Shown in pieces: positions 10,234-22,023 of a stretch of 64,000 nt of DNA. The notes under the pieces are model-generated. The model made no database searches. It worked only from the letters and a program-made list of their open reading frames with translations, and was not told where the DNA came from. The stretch is from Erigeron canadensis (lineage: Eukaryota; Streptophyta; Magnoliopsida; Asterales; Asteraceae): NCBI RefSeq assembly GCF_010389155.1, contig NC_057765.1, positions 23,252,980-23,316,979 of the forward strand, read 5' to 3'. The translations under genes and the position numbers were made by a program. Positions within the stretch are counted from its first letter, which is position 1; each line of letters begins with the position of its first letter.

Positions 10234-12204
10234 TAAAGGTACTGAAGTTGTATATTTTTTACTTTAGGAGGTACCAATCCTTAATTTGATATATTGTGGG
10301 TTATATATTGCAAAACACGAGATATTGTAGGAGGCAAAAACCACTATCTGGTTTTAGAAGCTAAGGTGTACATGATTTTGTGTGTTTCCTCCACCGTGTC
10401 CTTTGACCAATACAGCAGGCAAAAAAATTGGTGGGATGAATTTTCTTTTTAGTACTCAAAATTAGACATTTATATTTTTCAACAACACAAGATCAACAAC
10501 ACCAAATACACAAGATCATAACACTACACAATTCATATACTAAATAACACAAACAAAACCTTATCCACCAAATTCAATCAACAACAGAAAATTACCATAC
10601 TAATGATTTTCTTTATCATTGGCAATTAAATAACAATAGGATTTGCAATTCACTCATCCATTGAATTCAATTCAACAAAGATCCACTACCTATACATTCA
10701 ATTCTAAATCTACTTTTCTTAACAACATACAAACATCAATCTGAAATTAGTGAAGAAATCTAGAAAAAATAAAAAAAATATTAATTAATATCTGTTTCAT
10801 CAAGAACAAAAAAGTAATATATGGTAAAGCTATATATATATATACTTACATATACAGATCTAGAGGAAAGTTATTTCTAGTACATGTGTAACTACATGTG
10901 TAACTTAACTTACACACTTCTTCTTTCTTCTTCCTTCCATCTCCGACCACCACCATGATCCTCCGGCGACGGCGACCATCTTTGGCGAGACTTACACATG
11001 TGTAAGTACAACTTTTTTTTTTAGCATTTTAGCGTTTAAAATTTTCTAGGTTTTTTCCTTCGCGAGACAACCACCACCAGCCACCATCATCTCCGACCAT
11101 CCAGCGAAGGCGCCTGCGCCGGCAGCAAGGGCGGAGCCCGTACCGTAGCACACCGCCACCATCTCTTGGATCGTCGCCCATCAAATCCATACGATTCCCA
11201 TATGCGTCCCTTGACGGTTAAGTTTAGAACGGATAAGGGCCTATGGCCCGTACCGTAAACACCTGAAAACGAACCTGATTCTCGCCGGAAAGTTAACTTA
11301 CACATGTGTAAGTTTCGCCGTAGATGGTCGCCATCGCCGGAATATCATGGTGGTGGTCGAAGATGGAAGGAAGAAGGAAGAAGGAAGATTGAAGAAGAAG
11401 TGTGTAAGTTAAGTTACACATGTACTATAAAAAGTACATGTACTACAAATAACCCACCCCTACAGATCTATATATAAAAAGATGTATATATGCAATAGAT
11501 GTATATAAGAGCAAAAGAAAAGATCGCTTTTGATGGGTTTTGTTTGAAACCGAAAATAACCAAGGAGTGGTGTTGGAGGACAGTGGTGGCTCGTGGTGAC
11601 CCGCTCGTGGCCGGATGTTAGAGTGGTGGTGCAGCATGGGGTGGCGGCAGAGATAGCATCGGGTGGTTGTCCGGTGCTGCATAGATGATGATGAAGATGA
11701 TTTTTGTGGCGTTTTGGATGTACCCCGTTTTTCTGGCGAGGGGCGGCGATTATTTTCAAGGAGGGGGAAGAGAATGGATTATCAGGACATGGCAGAAGAT
11801 GGATTCTCTCTTCAGCCGTAATTTACAATTGGGATTTAAGGGTTCTGTTTGGGAATTAGGGTTGGGGATATATAAAGAAGATAAAAGCCACGGTGGATTT
11901 TATCATTACAAATACCATTACCCGGTTTTGACATATGTCAAAAAAAAGGAAGGGAACTTCTCACCGAAGGAGGCGCGAAGCTACCGCTTCTAGAACGGTT
12001 GCTTGGAAGCCAATCCTGTCCCGTCGACGTTAGTCACTATATGAAATCAATACTTATTGACAAAATGAGAGGGATTTCTGGCAATTAGCATATAAGAATT
12101 CCTGCCCTACAAGATAGACTGTGTTTTACAAAACATAACCCATAACATATGAAATTAAAGATTGGTACCTCCTAAAGTAAAAAAGTACAACTTTAGTACC
12201 TTTA
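10234..12204. mobile_element. Non-autonomous DNA transposon with about 103-bp terminal inverted repeats (1.97 kb)
   Basis: The left arm 10,234-10,335 and right arm 12,101-12,204 are reverse complements at roughly 80% identity. Both hold the block TTTACTTTAGGAGGTACCAA. Long TIRs and lack of a transposase suit a Mutator-like non-autonomous element, but no clean target duplication was found. The interior holds a second, concentric inverted repeat (10,870-11,453), a GC-richer part with CCGGCGACGG-type words, and a 102-codon open frame at 11,685-11,993 that I do not recognise and judge non-coding. Gene-fragment capture is possible. Confidence 0.65.
10870..11453. repeat. Inner inverted repeat with arms of about 140-158 bp
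   Basis: Left arm 10,870-11,007 and right arm 11,296-11,453 are reverse complements. Each runs from GTTATTT-TAGTACATGT through ACTTACACACTTCTTC, a GACCACCACCATGAT block and GGCGACCATC to ACTTACACATGTGTAAGT. The arms differ by small indels. It looks like a separate MITE or Mutator-like element nested in the larger one, or the inner part of a fold-back element. Confidence 0.75.
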
Positions 12205-12431
12205 AAAATATGTGAAATGTTTATCCTAAATACATGGTAATCAAGAGTTAGGTCGTACTTTTGATCGTTCTTTTTAAAACCAAATTCATCTAAGCCTTTA
12301 AATTATTCTAGCAACGCTAATTAATGTCTAAATTATTCTATGCTATCAGACACACCAATAGTATTCTTGGTAAATCTATATCTATATAAGTACTTAGTAT
12401 ATAGTAGATTTATCTTTTAAATTATCATAAA

Positions 12432-12628
12432 TCGTCCATGTGGTTTGCTCGATTCGCATTTTCGTCCCTGGAGTTTTTTTTATCACTAAGTGTCCCTGGG
12501 CCTTTTCAATTCATTGTCAAACGTCCCTGCCACAAACGGTCATCCCTTTTTAGCCGTTAAGCCCTTCACGTGCTTGCCACGTGAGGGTAAAATCGTCCAA
12601 CTACACTAAAAACAAACCACATGGACTA
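12432..12628. mobile_element. Small MITE-like element (about 197 bp)
   Basis: The ends GTCCATGTGGTTTG (near 12,434) and CAAACCACATGGAC (12,613-12,626) are perfect 14-base inverted repeats. Inside are CGTCCCTG phrases typical of a repeat family scattered in plant genomes. No coding capacity. A CT/TA microsatellite follows to about 12,658. Confidence 0.55.
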
Positions 12629-12955
12629 TTTCTCTCTCTCTCTATATATATATATATAGTCAAAAGTTAAAACGAGAACTAAAAAATTGTCGAGAACTAC
12701 GAGAACTAATATTTAATTTAAATGAGTGAGGATAGTATGGTAATTTTGTAAATAAAATTAAATTAATTATCAAATGAAAGTAAAACACCGTGAATATCTC
12801 TTTGATTTCGTAACCACCTAGTTTGGTGGATTTCGAATGTAAACTATACACCTTATTTTAATGTATTCTGTTTGTAATTACTAATCAACAATTAATATTA
12901 TTATATGTTTTATAAATGATATTTTTTTAATTTTTAATATTCTATTACTATATTA
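12629..12955. other. AT-rich spacer
   Basis: Contains the tail of the CT/TA microsatellite and a doubled CGAGAACTA phrase (12,673-12,706). No gene or element end recognised. Confidence 0.5.
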
Positions 12956-13277
12956 TCTCTTATATTAATAAAAGAGAATTGTTTCTAGAACTTTTTTCCT
13001 TATGTGGCATGCTAACATTTTTCGTTAAGATATTTTTAAAAAAATTATGATGTCATAATTGTTTTTCTTTATTTTTAAAAACTCTTTAAGCTCTTTATTT
13101 TCTACAAATTATTTTTCTTAAGTTCTTTAATTTTGATTTTATATCTACCATTGATTTATGTTATTTACTTTTTACTTTTCCATCACCTTAATCAGTTTAT
13201 ATATTAATTTTCATCTTTATAAGTATATTGCTATCTCCATATTAAAAAATATACTCGTAATATATTGACAACAAATT

Positions 13278-13411
13278 ACATACAATAACAAAAACGATAC
13301 TCAATCCGGCAAAAGCCGAGTTTGGGGGAGGTAGAATGTAGACAACCTTACCCCTACATGAAAGTACAGAGGTTGCTTCCAAAAGGATTTCTCGCCAAAA
13401 AGAGGCAAAAT
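13278..13411 (-). mobile_element. Au-like SINE, 3' part, antisense
   Basis: The plus strand shows the reverse complement of an Au-type SINE body: GGGGGAGGTAGAATGTAGAC, CCTTACCCCTAC, GAGGTTGCTTCCAAAAGG. The short AAC/AATAAC-type tail is at the left. The tRNA-like head is weak or missing. Assignment rests on recall of the consensus. Confidence 0.6.
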
Positions 13412-13611
13412 ATAGAGAGTGTAAAAATTTTAGTAACCATACATGTTGGTCGAATATCGTCTGACTACATTACAATTAGAAAATAATAGCAGACACCAAA
13501 TTACACACTTTAGCGCAAAATGGACAACACATAGTAAAAGGGCATTTAAACCTATTAAACATGTCCATGTGCGTACAACCAAGCAGGAATCCAACAATTA
13601 CGAGCGGTATA

Positions 13612-16122
13612 TGTAACATCCTCAATTATTAAGCCAATAAAAATTAACCTCTATTATAGTTTTGACATTAAAATAGTTTCCTAGTATTTTATATTTAAAT
13701 ATGGGATTGTTTTAGTTGGAACTTTAGCGGATAGCGGGTAAAATACCCACAAAAAACCCATTTGGGTCGTGGCACTTAGAAAAGTTGCTAGACACTTCTT
13801 TTTTTGTTGAATCACAATTCCACCACCAACCCTTTTCATTATTCATCTTTTCTTCATTTCACCTTTACCTTAATTCTAATTCTCCAAGTAATTCAAGAAA
13901 TTCTTCAAAGCTTGATCATAATAATAATCTTCCATCATCTAAGAAATTGAAATGTGAGGGTTAAGTGTAGTGATGGGGCTGAAATTAGGAAGAAGAAAGA
14001 AGAAGACAATTATGATTTCATTCTAAATTCCAATTCCTAATTTTGAAGGTAATGAATTTTCATTTAACCTAATTCTTGATTTCCTTTAGAAAATTAGGGT
14101 TCTAGCTATTAAATTGAATTGGGAAATTTGGGGGTTTTCATAAAAATGAGTTAATTTATATAATACAAGTTACGGTTCTTTAATTTAACCAATTTAGGGG
14201 TTTTTAGTTGGGTTGCATGATAGATTTTGTTGAATGTTAGTAAGAACAAAGTTGGACAGATTCTGTCCCTAAGTTTGAAACGAGTTAAACACCCCCATGA
14301 CAGAATTTTCACTTGTCAGGTCCTAAAAAGAAAAAGTAGGTTATTGTGTTAAGTAAATTTGGCCACTGGAATGGGTTAAAAAGACTCAGCAAAATTGATT
14401 CAATGTCTGTCATTAAAACGGGTAAAACACATTCTTGCAAGTTAATTCATATCTTGGTCACTGAATATAAAATGTACCTAAATGTGTTAAGAAGAAGTGG
14501 CCACTGGAATGAGGTCAATATATGGTGTAGAACTCAAGTTATGATCATTTGAAGTCAGTAAGGTCAAAACTGTTTTGTTAATGAAAGCAGCAGCAGTGTT
14601 AGTTTTAAAACGACCAGAAGTCATCTTTGAAAGACAATTCACATGTTGGTCACTAAAGATAAAATGTAGATATATGTGTCTTATAAATTTGGTCACTGGA
14701 ATCAAGTAAAAAGAGTAAGTAGAACTTGAGTTATGCTTGTTTGAAGGCAGCTTGGTCAAATATAAAAATGATACTTTTTGTATGAAAGTGAGTTTGGCCA
14801 TATGAAAATGATATAAGAGATACATGGTATGTGAACTAACCTAAGATTAATATAAGATTGTAAATGATGGGTTTGGTGCTAAGATACTATCGAATGTGGC
14901 TAAGCGACTTGTATGTGATTGATGACATTCTATTTATTTGTGAATCCTTACTAGGTTGATGCATACGTATTGTGTACTTGCGGTTTTGTTGATTTATGAT
15001 TTTAGTTGTCGCGGAGGAGGTGAGTTTTCTTGCATACTTTTATATATGCCTTGGGTCAATTACCATTCATGTTGAGTGTGTCCATGGTGGTAATTGATTT
15101 GGCGTTAAGTCCCATGTTTATGGTTGAGTTTGATTACAGGCCTAATTGGTGGCCATAGGCTCATGTGGAGCATTTGTTATTGATATATTTGATTGTGATG
15201 GTAATCATTTGCTTATATGGATCCATGTAATGCCCAGCCCAAGGGTGAGTATTATGGATATGACACGACGGTGTCATAGTCCATATGCAACAGTCCCTTG
15301 AGCATTGCCCTCCTTCGTATGTATAAACGTATGCGAGATTATTCACTAAGCTTTGCTTACTTTTTAGTTGTTTACCCTTTTTATAGGTTGTCCCGGATGT
15401 GGAAGAAAGTTAAGTAATCTAAAGATTGAATGAAAGTTACTTAATGGATATGATTGCTTTAGCTAAATGCGGATAATGGTATTGGTATTAGTACCCTTAA
15501 TGACCCCCTTTTGAACTATCGGCTCATTGTACCCTTGTTATATCTTTTTGGAAAAAAAAATTATTATGATGTCTAGCGTAGACTCGAGTTTTTGGGTATT
15601 TTTCAATGGGTCGTTTTGTGGTAGTGATGTATTGATCATGATTAAATGTGTTTTTGTAAAATTTATAATCCGTAACAGGTTTGGATGATGATTTTACGAG
15701 TGGGTCATGCCGAAATTTCTAATTTTATAGTTTGACTTTGGTTATTTGGCAAAACAGGTAGATGACACATTTGGTTGTAAAATGAATGCTTGGTCAAACG
15801 GATACTTTTGTTTTGCTTATTTCCGAGTCTAAAACTTATTTGAAATTAGAAATGTTGGATTATGAAGTTTGGTTTTGGGTTGGAAATTGTAAGTTGATTG
15901 AATGTCAAAAATAAAATTTGGTGTTGTTGCCGTAGAGGACTCCTAACGCGGCGCAGTAGGCATGAACACTCCCACTGCGGCGCAGTGGGAATTTACGGTC
16001 CGGGTGATGCTTTGTTTCCACTGCGGCGTAGTGGGGAATGCACCCTCCCATTGCGGCGTAGTGGGATATCTCTAAAAAAAAAAATTCTTTATTTTTCTAT
16101 TAATTCGAATTGAGTCGTTTCA
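13612..16122 (+). repeat. 5' LTR of element D (2511 bp)
   Basis: Bounded by TGTAACATCC and GTCGTTTCA. Internally there are three diverged repeats around GGCCACTGGAAT / GGTCACTGGAAT (14,360; 14,500; 14,695) and, near the right end, four palindromes of the form CCCACTGCGGCGCAGTGGG (15,941-16,065). No TATA box stands out. Confidence 0.85.
15941..16065. repeat. Four GC-rich palindromes near the end of the 5' LTR of D
   Basis: Copies lie at about 15,943-15,960, 15,971-15,989, 16,018-16,034 and 16,047-16,065. Each has an 8-base stem around GGC (CCCACTGC...GCAGTGGG). Three copies exist in the right LTR (21,703-21,797). They are GC-rich islands in an otherwise AT-rich LTR. Confidence 0.85.
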
Positions 16123-16125
16123 AGT

Positions 16126-16137
16126 TGGTATCAGAGC
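16126..16137 (+). promoter_or_regulatory. Primer binding site of element D (tRNA-iMet)
   Basis: TGGTATCAGAGC three bases after the LTR end, complementary to initiator tRNA-Met. Confidence 0.9.
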
Positions 16138-19100
16138 CGTGGTTTAAGGGATTTAGGTATTTTATTATTACACGAATGCCTAGACTTAAACCATAGATGT
16201 GACTTGACCTTATGTGTATAGTTGGTTTCCAGTGACGTATGAAAGTATTTAGCGAATTTCGCTTGAGATGTATTATAATATGAAATCATAGTAATGACTC
16301 CAGCATTACTATCATAGCATATTATTATAGCTCAAGCTAAAACCGTTAAATATGGAAGTATGTTAGTATGAAGCTATAAGATTGGAGACCTTGCTTGACA
16401 ATGTGATTTTATTGATAGCTTGGATTGTTGATTGGTAGGTTTGATAGAAAGCTTACATGACTAAATGATTCGTTGAGCGGTAATGATTGAAAATTTGAGT
16501 TGATTTTTGAGTATTAATATGCCATGTGATGAATGTAAAGAAATGAGAATGATAAATACATGGTAAACGTGGAATGTATGTTAAGGTGTATTTGCTTGTT
16601 GATATGCGAATGTGATCGAGCATAAGTTTTTCCTGAATAATTGATTACGAGATCGTAAAAGCAAAACTTTGAAATATTTTGTAAGTTTGCGAGATGATTT
16701 GTCACTTATAAAGAAAATGTATCTTGAGAAATTGATGAATATTGGAATTATGCGAATGAGTTGTGATATTTTAGTGTAAGACCATTGGGTAGTGAGACCC
16801 GTGGTATCATTATTGTGTTAAGAAGGCCATACGAGATATGGCGATGAGATTCAGTTGTGCAGTAATGTGATTTAATTGGCTGATTAACGTTATGAAGGCA
16901 AAATTTGTGTGTTAATATAAGGTTGTAGAGTTGGAGACTCATAGTCTAATTAAGTTTGCATAGAATATATGTTGAAAAACCATGCGAAGTATAATAAAAA
17001 GTGATTGAGTAGTAACATGTTTAAATTGACAAGTTTAATGTAATGAATGCATGTTACATATTGGTATGAAGTCGTAGAGATTAGAAATTCTAATATAACG
17101 ATGATTATTTATGTGTGTGATAATGGACCATACGGAGTATGGTGAATGTGATTTTGATTTTGATTTTGATTCATTTGTTTTTATTGAATGAGTATTTTGA
17201 CTACTTGATACATGATGATAGAAGTTAAGTTGGAATTGGCATAGTAAGAACATGGAGATAATATGGTAACAATGAATTCGTAAATGATAAGTATGGTAGT
17301 TATAAGAGTTAGAAACCTAATCGGGAATCCTTCGAGCCAAATTGTTTTCTTTTCTTTCGCAAGCGTGTAGTGCAATGTTTGAGAATGGATTGGCTAAGTG
17401 TGAACGATGCCGAAATTCGTGGGAGGAAAAGGCGACTTAGTTGAATGTCCATATTTGAGTGAATGTAATTGTCTTTGGCGGTAGAAAGGAAACGGTCGAC
17501 TTTTATTTGTGCTTTCGACCGTACGTATTGATAATCGTTGCATGATAGTCTAGTCTCATGTGTTTGGATCATCGACGCCGAATGGAAACCATGGTCTATG
17601 GAAAATGTTCTTGTTGTTCAGGAAATTCCTCAATGTCTTTTCCGTTGATTTTTATTCGTTCTAGTCATTTCCGAGTGGTATAATTATCCTTTTTGACGAA
17701 ATCAAAGATGACATTATGCGCATGTGTTTATCTTTCATGAGCTAAAAGAGGTAACAATGGAAGAAGAGTACCCGTCAACAAGAATCATGTTCTACTTGAT
17801 CTTCTTATTACTTTAAGACGAATTTTCGTTCCTTTTAATCATCAACTTAAGACGAGCGATGAAGATGTTTCCGGAAACGCTATCTATACTTGTTTTAAGA
17901 AGTTTGAATTTGTAGTTATGCTCTTCGATTTTATCCATGATTTTGCAAATTTTCATGAGTCTTACGAACCTCAATTGTTTCCGTTACCGTAAATGTTTTC
18001 ATTGACAATGTTTATTCTAAAAGTCAACACGGCTACTAAGTTCATTTACGCGAAGTAAAGGAGATAATATAAAAAGGGAGACTTCCCTGTCAAATCGTCA
18101 GATGAATAGATTAAGAGAAGTGAAATTATCTCTATCGTGTGATTACCCAGAAGAGGGATTGAGGTTGATTCGGCTTGGAATAGTGCGGTGATGAAGTGGA
18201 GACAACCGACAAGATCAATATAGATTAGAAGTTTCGTAATTGACAGGTGATAAATGTCACTTTACTTTCGGCACTTGAAGATAGTCTCACCATTGACTGA
18301 ATTAATTAGAAAGAATGTGAAGTGAGCCTAGAGAAAAGAATGAGAAGTTGAACGAACTACTAAAAGAAATCAAGAATAATCGTTCCTTTCACGTTTTAGA
18401 ATCCATCGGAGTTGTTTGTACTTTAAAATTTTCGTGTTTTACCTATATACCGTCAAGTTTACCATTTGTTTTTGATCATATGAGTCTTAAAGTATTTTCT
18501 TTTCGTGACAACTGCCAAGTAAAATGATTAACTCTTTCGAAAGATTATGTCTACGAAGTTTGGTGTCGCCCGAAGAGATTGTTGCACTGAGAACCTAAGC
18601 AAACGAGGAGTCAGATTACACGAAATATTTTCTAAAGAATTTTGCGGATTCACTAGATGTCATGACAGAACTTAGGATCCTCTCCTTAACGAAACCAAAG
18701 CGAATTTGCTCCATGAAACCTGAATACTTCTTTAGCCAGGTACAACAAAGGTGTGTCAAGATTTAAAAAAAGGATGTTAGTGACCCGAAATGAAGTAGAA
18801 GGTTATGAAATATGTTAAGAGTTGCCACACTTTTGCATAAGCGAAATCCTAGCACCAAAAGTCTTATGGGAAATGTCAATCTTTGGAAACCTTCAAGTTA
18901 AATGGGAGCACATCATGATGGACACATTTACGAAATCTCTCAAGACGTCTGGAGACCAATCTGATTTTATCTGGTTGTTGCTTAACATTTGATGAAGAAC
19001 GCGCAAACCTACCAATTTGAATACTCACAAGTCAGGAATGGTAGTCAACATTTGTGTCGAGAAAGTTGTAGCGAGGCATGGAGTTTCCGTCTTCAATGTT

Positions 19101-19548
19101 TCAGGCAGAAATGCACGTTTTGCTTCATGCATTTGAAGTAAATGTCAAGAAGAAATGGACAAGTTGATCTTTTGATTTATGGAGAGAAGTGGAGTAACTA
19201 GAGCTGTATGACATGAATATGGACATGATATCGACTGAGAGAGTCAAAGCGATAAGATAACAACTTAAAGAGGGTCGTGATCAGCAAGAATCTTAGGTAG
19301 ATAAAAGAGGGAGACTTATTAAGATCAATTTAGGTTTTTATATAATATGGAGAGGCGTTTTACGATTTTGCATGCGAAGAAGCCAGATCTTGCTTAAATG
19401 GTTCATTCAGAATACATGCTCGAGACGATGAGATTATTGATTGTTTGGAATCATTCGAGAAACTTCCAAGAAATTTATTCTATCTCTCACAATTCTCGTT
19501 TTATGAAATTTTATGCCGCCAAGGTTTTACGTGTGCTTTTAAGAGGTA
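16138..19548 (+). pseudogene. Eroded gag-pol of gypsy element D
   Basis: No frame is open for long, but pieces of Ty3/gypsy pol can be read in the right order. Near 17,610 there is FRKFLNVFSVDF, like the REFxDVFPEDL block ahead of RT. At about 17,868-18,030 there is KKFEFVVMLF, an RT palm-region likeness. At about 18,895 there is WEHIMMDTF, like the integrase core start W-EHI-MDF. At about 19,085 there is VSVFNVSGRNARF, like the integrase VSDRDxRF block. Catalytic residues are largely lost. The first 1.3 kb (gag) has nothing recognisable. Confidence 0.65.
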
Positions 19549-21857
19549 TTCTATCTTTTCTTCATTCCATCTTTACCTTAATTCTAATTCTCCAAGTAAT
19601 TCAAGAAATTCTTCAAAGCTTGATCATAATAATAATCTTCCATCATCTAAGAAATTGAAATGTGAGGGTTAAGTGTAGTGATAGGGCTGAAATTAGGAAA
19701 AAGAAAGAAGAAGACAATCATGATTTCATTCTAAATTCCAATTCCTAATCTTCAAGGTAATGAATTTTCATTTAACATAATTCTTGATTTCCTTTAGAAA
19801 ATTAGGGTTCTTGCTATTAAATTGAATTGGGAAATTTAGGGGTTTTCATAAAAATGAGTTAATTTATATAATACAAGTTAGGGTTCTTTAATTTAACCAA
19901 TTTAGGGGTTTTTAGTTGGGTTGCATGATAGATTTTGTTAAATGTTAGTAAGAACAAAGTTGGACAGATTCTGTCCCTGAATTTGAAACGAGTTAAACAC
20001 CCCCATGACAGAATTTTCACTTTTCGAGTCCTAAAAAGAAAAAGTAGGTTATTCTGTTAAGTAAGTTTTGCCACTGGAATGGGTTAAAAAGACGAAGTAG
20101 AACTCTAGATATGAATTTTTGAATTCAGGGGCGCAATGCTGATTTTTCAGCAGAACTGATTCTATGTCTGTCATTAAAACGGGTAAAACACATTCTTTCA
20201 AGTTAATTCATATCTTGGTAACTGAATTTAAAATGTACCTAAATGTGTTAAGAAGAAGTGGCCACTGGAATGAGGTCAATATATGGTGTAGAACTCAAGT
20301 TATGGTCATTTGAAGTCAGTAATGTCAAAACTATTTTGTTAATGAAAGCAGCAGCAGTGTTAGTTTTAAAATGACCAGAAGTCATCTTTGAAAGACAATT
20401 CACATGTTGGTCACTAAAGATAAAATATAGATATAAGTGTCTTATAAATTTGGTCACTGGAATCAAGTAAAAAGAGTAAGTAGAACTTGAGTTATGCTTG
20501 TTTGAAGGCAGCTTGGTTAAATATAAAAATGATACTTTTTGTATGAAAGTGAGTTTGGCCATATGAAAATGATATAAGAGATACATGGTATGTGAACTAA
20601 CCTAAGATTAATATAAGATTGTAAATGATGGGTTTGGTGCTAAGATACTATCGAATGTGGCTAAGCGACTTGTATGTGATTGATGACATTCTATTTATTT
20701 GTGAATCCTTGCTAGGTTGATGCATACGTATTGTGTACTTGCGGTTTTGTTGATTTATGATTTTAGTTGTCGCGGAGGAGGTGAGTTTTCTTGCATACTT
20801 TTATATATGCCTTGGGTCAATTACCATTCATGTTGAGTGTGTCCATGGTGGTAATTGATTTGGCGTTAAGTCCCATGTTTATGGTTGAGTTTGATTACAG
20901 GCCTAATTGGTGGCCATAGGCTCATGTGGAGCATTTGTTATTGATATATTTGATTGTGATGGTAATCATTTGCTTATATGGATCCATGTAATGCCTAGCC
21001 CAAGGGTGAGTATTATGGATATGACACGACGATGTCATAGTCCATATGCAACAGTCCCTTGAGCATTGCCCTCCTTCGTATGTATAAACGTATGCGAGAT
21101 TATTCACTAAGCTTTGCTTACTTTTTAGTTGTTTACCCTTTTTATAGGTTGTCCCAGATATGAAAGAAAGTTAAGTAATCTAAAGATTGAAGTTAAAGTT
21201 GCTTAATGAATATAATTGCTTTAGCTAAATGCGGATAATGGTATTGGTATTAGGACCCTTAATGACCCCTTTTGAACTATCGGCTCATTGTACCCTTGTT
21301 ATGTCTTTTTGGAAAAAAAAAATATTATGATGTCTAGCGTAGACTCGAGTTTTTGGGTATTTTTCAATGGGTCGTTTTGTGGTAGTGATGTATTGATCAT
21401 GATTAAATGTGTTTTGGTAAAGTTTATAATCCGTAACAGGTTTGGATGATGATTTTACGAATGGGTCATGCCGAAATTTCTAATTTTATAGTTTGACTTT
21501 GGTTATTTGGCAAAACGGGTAGATGACACATTTGGTTGTAAAATGAATGCTTGGTCAAACAGATACTTTTGTTATGCTTATTTCCGAGTCTAAAACTTAT
21601 TTGAAATTAGAAATCTTGTATTATGAAGTTTGGTTTTGGGTTGGAAATTGTAAGTTGATTGAATGTCAAAAATAAAATTTGGTGTTGTTGTTGTACAGGA
21701 CTCCCACTGCGGCGCAGTGGGAATTTACGGTCCGAGTGATGCTTTGTTTCCACTGCGGCACAGTGGGGAATGCACCCTCCCACTGCGGCGCAGTGGGATA
21801 TCTTTCAAAAAAAAAAAATTTCTTTATTTTTCTATTAATTCGAGTTGAGTCGTTTCA
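19549..21857 (+). repeat. 3' LTR of element D, 5'-truncated (2309 bp)
   Basis: Aligns with the 5' LTR from its position about 13,842 on. It carries about 55 bases (near 20,091-20,150) that are deleted from the 5' copy and lacks one of the four palindromes. It ends GTCGTTTCA at 21,857, followed by the target duplication. The missing left end means the polypurine tract is also gone. Confidence 0.85.
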
Positions 21858-22023
21858 GTATGTGTAAAAACTCCCCTAAACCCCTCCCAGCAAACCAAAG
21901 AAGCAAATAGGGTTGAACCAGACATGCATAAAACTCTCCTAAATTACATACATAAGTCTATATATTTGTTCGTTTTAACTTTTTAATTAAGCGGCCCGGG
22001 TTGAACCCGGTTTTATTAGCTAG

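Larger units (their letters stand above)
13612..21857 (+). mobile_element. Ty3/gypsy element D, Tekay/Del-like, heavily decayed
   Basis: Two long direct repeats (13,612-16,122 and 19,549-21,857) flank a 3.4-kb interior. It starts TGTAACATCC, ends GTCGTTTCA and is followed by a tRNA-iMet primer site. The flanks GTATA (13,607-13,611) and GTATG (21,858-21,862) form a near-perfect 5-bp target duplication. The interior has no long ORF but shows eroded chromovirus pol phrases. The right LTR lacks its first 230 bp. The size, 2.5-kb LTRs and primer type suit the Tekay/Del lineage. Confidence 0.85.
12956..22023 (+). mobile_element. Helitron (non-autonomous) split by gypsy element D
   Basis: The 5' end is TCTCTTATATTAATAAAAGA at 12,956, with an A just before it. 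The 3' end is CTAG at 22,020-22,023, preceded by a hairpin CCGGGTTGAACCCGG about ten bases upstream. Both ends match the antisense Helitron at 40,724-41,536. If D (13,612-21,857) is removed, the rest is about 820 bp, almost the length of that copy (813 bp). The base after CTAG is C rather than the expected T, so the 3' end is slightly mutated or the boundary is off. No Rep/helicase gene. Confidence 0.5.

Noticed and set aside
11685..11993. 102-codon ORF between two inverted repeats
   Set aside because: Composition, Met-rich start and lack of any known motif make coding unlikely; probably a captured or random stretch in a non-autonomous transposon.
16138..17560. Short minus-strand ORFs (for example 16,514-16,705 and 17,309-17,572)
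   Set aside because: They lie antisense in the decayed interior of gypsy D, have no motif and are explained as chance in AT-rich DNA.
20248..20586. 112-codon ORF found twice (also at 14,487-14,825)
   Set aside because: The duplication simply reflects the two LTRs of element D; the frame is not conserved beyond what the LTR identity gives and the protein has no domain.
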